Positions 60,517 through 64,000 of a stretch of 64,000 nucleotides of DNA are shown here, piece after piece. This stretch comes from Candidatus Methanoperedens sp. GTDB taxonomy: Archaea > Halobacteriota > Methanosarcinia > Methanosarcinales > Methanoperedenaceae. The notes under the pieces are model-generated. The model was not told where the DNA came from. It ran no database searches and was given only the letters and a program-made list of their open reading frames with translations. The stretch covers positions 1 to 64,000 of the forward strand of contig VEPN01000002.1 in NCBI GenBank assembly GCA_012026835.1. The letters are read 5' to 3'. Made by a program: the position numbers and the translations under genes. Every line of letters begins with the position of its first letter. Position 1 is the first letter of the stretch.

Positions 60517-61095
60517 GTGAGAACAATAGTAATCTTTGCGCTGTTATTAATTCTGGTGGCCGCAGTTTCAGGTTTTATCAAAATCAAAGATGGAAAGCCG
60601 GGTATTGGTAGCTTCAGCGTCGAGAATATCCCGGATAATTACCGCATAGTCGCAGGTGACATATCAAAAATCCTCGATATGATGATGGGAAAGATCTCAA
60701 AGCCGCCCCCGAACTATGAACTTCATGTAACAGAGACACGGTATCTAAAGGAATGTATTGAGATAACCATTGATAAAAAAGAGCCATGTCTTTTTGTCAA
60801 TCTTGAAATTTTTAATAATCACAGTGAAAGGGTGGATTTTGAGATGGCAGGAAAAACAATCGTTACCAACGATGGAAAACAGATTGAAAGGTATGGCGGA
60901 TTGTTCAACACCAAGCAATTGAACGGTGAATGTGATTCCTCTGTTTATTTTAAACTGTTCCCGAATGCGCGCACAAATACAGGCCTTTGTTTCCCAACAG
61001 TAGGCAAAAGCGATGACCCTGTAATGTATATTAAGATGATAGCGAACGGGAATCAAAAAGAGCATAGTTTTGACCTGAAGCCTCTTATTCCATAG
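60517..61095 (+). CDS. Secreted or anchored protein of unknown function
   Basis: 192 residues from a GTG behind ggaaggtga. A signal or anchor helix (IVIFALLLILVAAVSGF) is followed by a beta-rich domain, with LFVNLEIFNNHSERVDF and a late GLFNTKQLNGECDSSVYF resembling DUF4352/immunoglobulin-like extracellular domains. Cys residues (CIEI, CLFV, CDSS, CFPT) may pair. Faces the outside of the cell. No recognisable partner. Confidence 0.65.
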   Translation: MRTIVIFALLLILVAAVSGFIKIKDGKPGIGSFSVENIPDNYRIVAGDISKILDMMMGKISKPPPNYELHVTETRYLKECIEITIDKKEPCLFVNLEIFNNHSERVDFEMAGKTIVTNDGKQIERYGGLFNTKQLNGECDSSVYFKLFPNARTNTGLCFPTVGKSDDPVMYIKMIANGNQKEHSFDLKPLIP

Positions 61096-61164
61096 CATTT
61101 TCCTATCCCGTGCATACTTTCTATCCTTATTTTAATATACTCCCCCGTCCTATCATAGCCCATC

Positions 61165-62616
61165 ATGCCCCCAATCTTTGAAATTACACACAAGGATATC
61201 TGCGGCCGCGTAGGACGGCTTGAAACACCGCACGGCATCATTGAGACGCCTGCCATCATGCCTGTTGTCAATCCCAATATACAGACACTCAAGCCTGCCG
61301 AACTTCGAAAGTTAGGTGCAGACATTATTATAACGAATTCTTATATAATTTTTCGCAAACCTGAACTTGCTGCGCGCGCCAGGAGCTATGGGTTGCACTC
61401 GCTTCTTGGTTTTGATGGCCCGATAATGACTGATTCGGGCTCGTACCAGTTATCGGTATATGGGGAAGTGGAGGTAAATAATGAACAGATAGTGAAATTC
61501 CAGCAGGAGATAGGCTCTGACATCGGCGTGCCGCTTGATATTCCCACGCCTCCCGATGTTTCGCGCGGGCGTGCAGAATCCGAACTTGGAATTACAATAA
61601 AGAGGGCAGAGGAAGCACTGGAATTGAAAAAATATATGCTGCTGGCTGCACCTGTGCAGGGCTCCACATATCCCGACCTGAGAGAGCAAGCGGCATGGCA
61701 GCTTGGTAAATCTGGTTTTGATGTGTATCCCCTGGGTGCAGTTGTGCCGCTCATGGAGTCATACCGTTATTCCGACCTTGCAGATGTCATCGTGGCCTCA
61801 AAAAAGGGCCTCCCGCCTTCGGCACCTGTCCATCTTTTTGGCGCCGGGCACCCGATGATGTTCTCCCTTGCTGTGGCGCTGGGATGCGATCTGTTCGACT
61901 CGGCCTCATATGCACTCTATGCAAAGGAAGGGCGCTACATGACTGTGCGCGGAACGTATCATGTGGACAAACTCCAGTACCTGCCGTGTTCCTGCCCTGT
62001 GTGCGCCTCAAATGACGCCGGGGAATTAATCAATAGCGAAAAGCGGGTAGAACTGCTTGCACGCCACAACCTGTACGTTACCTTTGCCGAGATGAGGGAA
62101 GTAAAACAGGCAATAAAAGAAGGAAGCCTCTGGGAACTCGTTGAGCAAAGATGCAGGGCACATCCCCGGCTCCTTGATGGCCTAAAACGCATGCTTTCAC
62201 ATTCAGACTGGCTTGAACGGTTCCAGCCCGTACCCGTCTCCACGTTCTTTTACAGCGGCCCTGAATCATCGCATCGCCCGGAGGTAGCAAGGTACAGGAA
62301 AAAGCTTAAGAATTTTGATTTAAAGGGCAAGGTATTGATAAGGACACACAGGCTTGCGGGTGAAGGTGATTTTGACCGCGTGCTTGATTTTAAACCGCCT
62401 TTTGGGGCGTATCCCCCGGAACTTAAGGAAACCTATCCCTTTAATGCAGAAGTGACAGATGAGCCGGATTACGAATCATTGACTGTTGCGCTTCAAAATA
62501 CCCTGGAGTTGATAGAGTTGAATCCTGATGCCGAGTTCACTTTCGCGTGCGGGAGAGAACATCCGCTGATGGCCAGGATTGCACAAAAAGCAAGACTGGT
62601 GGATGTCCAAGAATGA
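61165..62616 (+). CDS. tgtA: tRNA-guanine(15) transglycosylase (archaeosine)
   Basis: 483 residues. It replaces G15 in tRNA by preQ0, the first step to archaeosine. Features: GRVGRLETPHGIIETPAIMP, DGPIMTDSGSYQLSVYG with the catalytic Asp, APVQGSTYPDLREQAA, and the zinc site PCSCPVCASND. The C-terminus has an extra domain (STFFYSGPESSHRPEVARY, then AEFTFACGREHPLMARIA). It is shorter than the full 580-residue archaeal form, so the PUA domain is probably a separate gene, as in some Methanosarcinales. Confidence 0.93.
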   Translation: MPPIFEITHKDICGRVGRLETPHGIIETPAIMPVVNPNIQTLKPAELRKLGADIIITNSYIIFRKPELAARARSYGLHSLLGFDGPIMTDSGSYQLSVYGEVEVNNEQIVKFQQEIGSDIGVPLDIPTPPDVSRGRAESELGITIKRAEEALELKKYMLLAAPVQGSTYPDLREQAAWQLGKSGFDVYPLGAVVPLMESYRYSDLADVIVASKKGLPPSAPVHLFGAGHPMMFSLAVALGCDLFDSASYALYAKEGRYMTVRGTYHVDKLQYLPCSCPVCASNDAGELINSEKRVELLARHNLYVTFAEMREVKQAIKEGSLWELVEQRCRAHPRLLDGLKRMLSHSDWLERFQPVPVSTFFYSGPESSHRPEVARYRKKLKNFDLKGKVLIRTHRLAGEGDFDRVLDFKPPFGAYPPELKETYPFNAEVTDEPDYESLTVALQNTLELIELNPDAEFTFACGREHPLMARIAQKARLVDVQE

Positions 62617-62654
62617 TACCGCAGGTTTTGCCGGGGATTGTTACTTCAATAAAC

Positions 62655-63152
62655 CTATTTTTTGAAAATTTCTTTTTGGCTTAAGATTTCATTTAGATGA
62701 ATTGTATCGATCCCAATCTGTTTGCATTTACCGTATAATGGAAAATCATCCGTAATAACTAATGCATTATTTTTCCTTGCAGTTAAAACAATTGAAATAT
62801 CCGTAAATCCGAATTTGATGATTTCAATATCCGAGAGTATATTTGTTTTTGAGACATATTCTTCATCAATTCTCTCAAGTATTGGTCTATTTGCATCAAT
62901 GAATTCAGAGAATTTATTTTCTTTTAATTTTGTTGCAAAATTTGATACTTCGGTTAAAATATGAGGTGTTACTAAAATCTTTTTCTTTCTGATGAATTGC
63001 AAGAGTAATTCGTAATCCTCTATTTCATAATTTTTATTTGAAAGTCTTTTAAAATTAGCTATGCACTCTTTGTCATACAAACCCATTAGAATCAACAATA
63101 AAGGGCTAGTATCAGGTATTACGGTTTTGCTTTTAATATATAAATTTAGCAT
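62655..63152 (-). CDS. PIN-domain protein
   Basis: 165 residues. PIN acidic residues: D14 (VIPDTSPLLL), E68 (ILTEVS), D118 (FGFTDISIVL) and D135/D136 (LVITDDFPLYG). Larger than typical VapC because of an insert of about 30 residues rich in Lys and Glu. A nuclease is likely, its target unknown. The small gene 11 bases upstream on the same strand is probably its partner. Confidence 0.75.
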   Translation of the reverse strand: MLNLYIKSKTVIPDTSPLLLILMGLYDKECIANFKRLSNKNYEIEDYELLLQFIRKKKILVTPHILTEVSNFATKLKENKFSEFIDANRPILERIDEEYVSKTNILSDIEIIKFGFTDISIVLTARKNNALVITDDFPLYGKCKQIGIDTIHLNEILSQKEIFKK

Positions 63153-63163
63153 AAATTTGCTTT

Positions 63164-63409
63164 TTAGAGACTATTAGCTGACAAATCATGCGTTATTTCT
63201 TTTACATAAAGAATATCTCCCGTCCTATTATCCACGCCTACTTTGAATGAGTGAGGTATCTCTTCAAAAACATTTTGAATCATACATATAACTGTCCATT
63301 TTTGTTTTATATTATCAAGTTCAACATTTTTTACTTCAAAGAAAAATTTTATTTTTTTAATGCTTTCAAAATAATCTCTTACAGCCATTGTAGCTTGTTT
63401 TGCGTCCAT
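63164..63409 (-). CDS. Small protein paired with the PIN gene
   Basis: 81 residues from the ATG with a GGTGAT at usable distance; an earlier in-frame start exists. MDAKQATMAVRDYFESIKKI is followed by a short beta domain ending FKVGVDNRTGDILYVKEI. I recall similar short archaeal proteins next to PIN genes. The 'NRTGDIL' turn resembles PepSY-like folds. Probably an antitoxin or accessory factor; not proven. Confidence 0.6.
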   Translation of the reverse strand: MDAKQATMAVRDYFESIKKIKFFFEVKNVELDNIKQKWTVICMIQNVFEEIPHSFKVGVDNRTGDILYVKEITHDLSANSL

Positions 63410-63510
63410 TATTATCACCACTTTCTGCAATTGAAATTATTAATTGTTTTTGGATATGTTCTTGCTGAATAATACTGCTTCTCATGTTCTGAGACCATGA
63501 AGGTTGCTAT

Positions 63511-64000
63511 TTATTCATTTTTTAATTTACTTTGATGCTCTTTTAAATATCTTTTAAAAAACCATTTTAGAAATATGGCTTCATATTTTTGTATCTGAGA
63601 CCGCTCCAAAGAACTATAATATCCCGCTCTTTTCTCATAAGGTATGTTAAGCATAGGGAATCCATGCTTATTTAAAACAAAGTTCATCATCAGCCTGCCA
63701 ATCCTTCCATTCCCATCAGCAAAGGGATGGATGGTCACAAGTTTCAGGTGGACAAGTGCCGCAAGTTCCACAGGGTGCATCTTGTCTTTATTTTTGCGGT
63801 CCCATCTGAAAAAATCCATTAGCAGAGGATATACTTCCGCAGGAAAAGGCGGGGCAAATTTACTTCCTGCAATCGTCACCTGATGCTGCCTGATCTTCCC
63901 TGCTATGTCCTTTTTCGTGTCATCAAATAATTTTTTGTGGAAGTACAGTATAAGATTAAGCGATAAGTCTTTTTTATAATCAAGTGCCTCATAAAATAAA
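63511..64000 (-). CDS. Fic-family protein, 5' end beyond the window
   Basis: The frame stays open to the window edge. The Fic motif HPFADGNGRIGR is complete, with the catalytic His and the Gly/Asn loop, preceded by LALVHLKLVTI-type sequence (AALVHLKLVTIH) and the DIAGKIRQHQV lead-in seen before the nearest in-frame GTG (about 63879). Fic enzymes attach AMP or other groups to target proteins; in prokaryotes many are toxins or housekeeping modifiers. The (S/T)xxxE(G/N) inhibitory motif, if any, is outside the visible part or absent. Ends QSKLKNE. Confidence 0.85.
   Translation of the reverse strand, partial: LFYEALDYKKDLSLNLILYFHKKLFDDTKKDIAGKIRQHQVTIAGSKFAPPFPAEVYPLLMDFFRWDRKNKDKMHPVELAALVHLKLVTIHPFADGNGRIGRLMMNFVLNKHGFPMLNIPYEKRAGYYSSLERSQIQKYEAIFLKWFFKRYLKEHQSKLKNE

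Noticed and set aside
1-64000. CRISPR arrays, tRNA and rRNA genes
   Set aside because: No regularly spaced repeats, no cloverleaf with TTCGA loop and no rRNA signatures were seen when reading both strands by eye. Short or intron-containing tRNAs cannot be fully excluded.

Overview
The window looks like a chromosome segment of a methane-metabolising euryarchaeon of the Methanosarcinales, plausibly the anaerobic methanotroph group 'Ca. Methanoperedens' (the genus is an inference). The evidence is a formylmethanofuran dehydrogenase operon (fwd D-B-A-C), an archaeal tRNA-guanine transglycosylase, a family B DNA polymerase, a Rad3/XPD-type helicase, and the archaeal families DUF373 and DUF356. Many genes are preceded by archaeal TATA-like boxes. 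I see no rRNA, tRNA or CRISPR array.

Layout. 0-5 kb is accessory: the edge of an insertion-sequence transposase, two PIN-domain toxin/antitoxin pairs on opposite strands, a coiled-coil membrane protein, an ORF-less group II intron (about 2.06-2.87 kb), and a secreted CAP-domain lipoprotein. 4.9-11 kb is housekeeping: dihydroorotase, a RuvC-like protein with no standard start codon, a DUF373 membrane protein, and an ADP-forming acyl-CoA synthetase fused to an acetyltransferase.

11.4-39.2 kb is one co-oriented locus for an extracellular-type contractile injection system (eCIS; Afp/PVC-like phage tail). In order it encodes a 40-aa leader protein, sheath, tube, gp26-like protein, a disordered linker protein, a DUF4255 cap, an AAA+ ATPase, a small conserved protein, three tandem DUF4157/zincin putative cargo proteins, a second tube-type protein, a LysM-like protein, hub, spike, PAAR-like tip, gp25, two J-like baseplate proteins, a gpI-like tail protein, a 19-aa mini-ORF and a 1343-aa DUF6519/beta-helix fibre candidate. 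No capsid, portal, terminase or integrase is present. No tape measure is recognisable.

39.3-46.9 kb is metabolic: small zinc proteins, ChaB, a PanE-like reductase with a cupin, a DedA/VTT membrane protein, fwdDBAC and DUF356. 47-54 kb holds the helicase, a toxin/antitoxin islet flanked by a duplicated 3' end of a DUF89 gene, DUF89 itself and DNA polymerase B. 54.2-58 kb is a four-gene sensory operon (wHTH, response regulator, histidine kinase, substrate-binding protein) whose binding protein appears circularly permuted. 58-62.6 kb carries a candidate small RNA, uvrC, small proteins and tgtA. The right edge is another PIN/Fic accessory patch.

The most unusual observation is a recurring module of about 85-94 residues, starting with an LFxWD motif and ending near a K/N-x-x-Y signature. 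It occurs in three unrelated genes: inside two eCIS structural proteins at positions that look like insertions into conserved sequence, and at the N-terminus of the gene that splits the toxin/antitoxin pair. It behaves like a protein-coding mobile segment. Function and family names come from sequence reading and memory of the families; no search was run.
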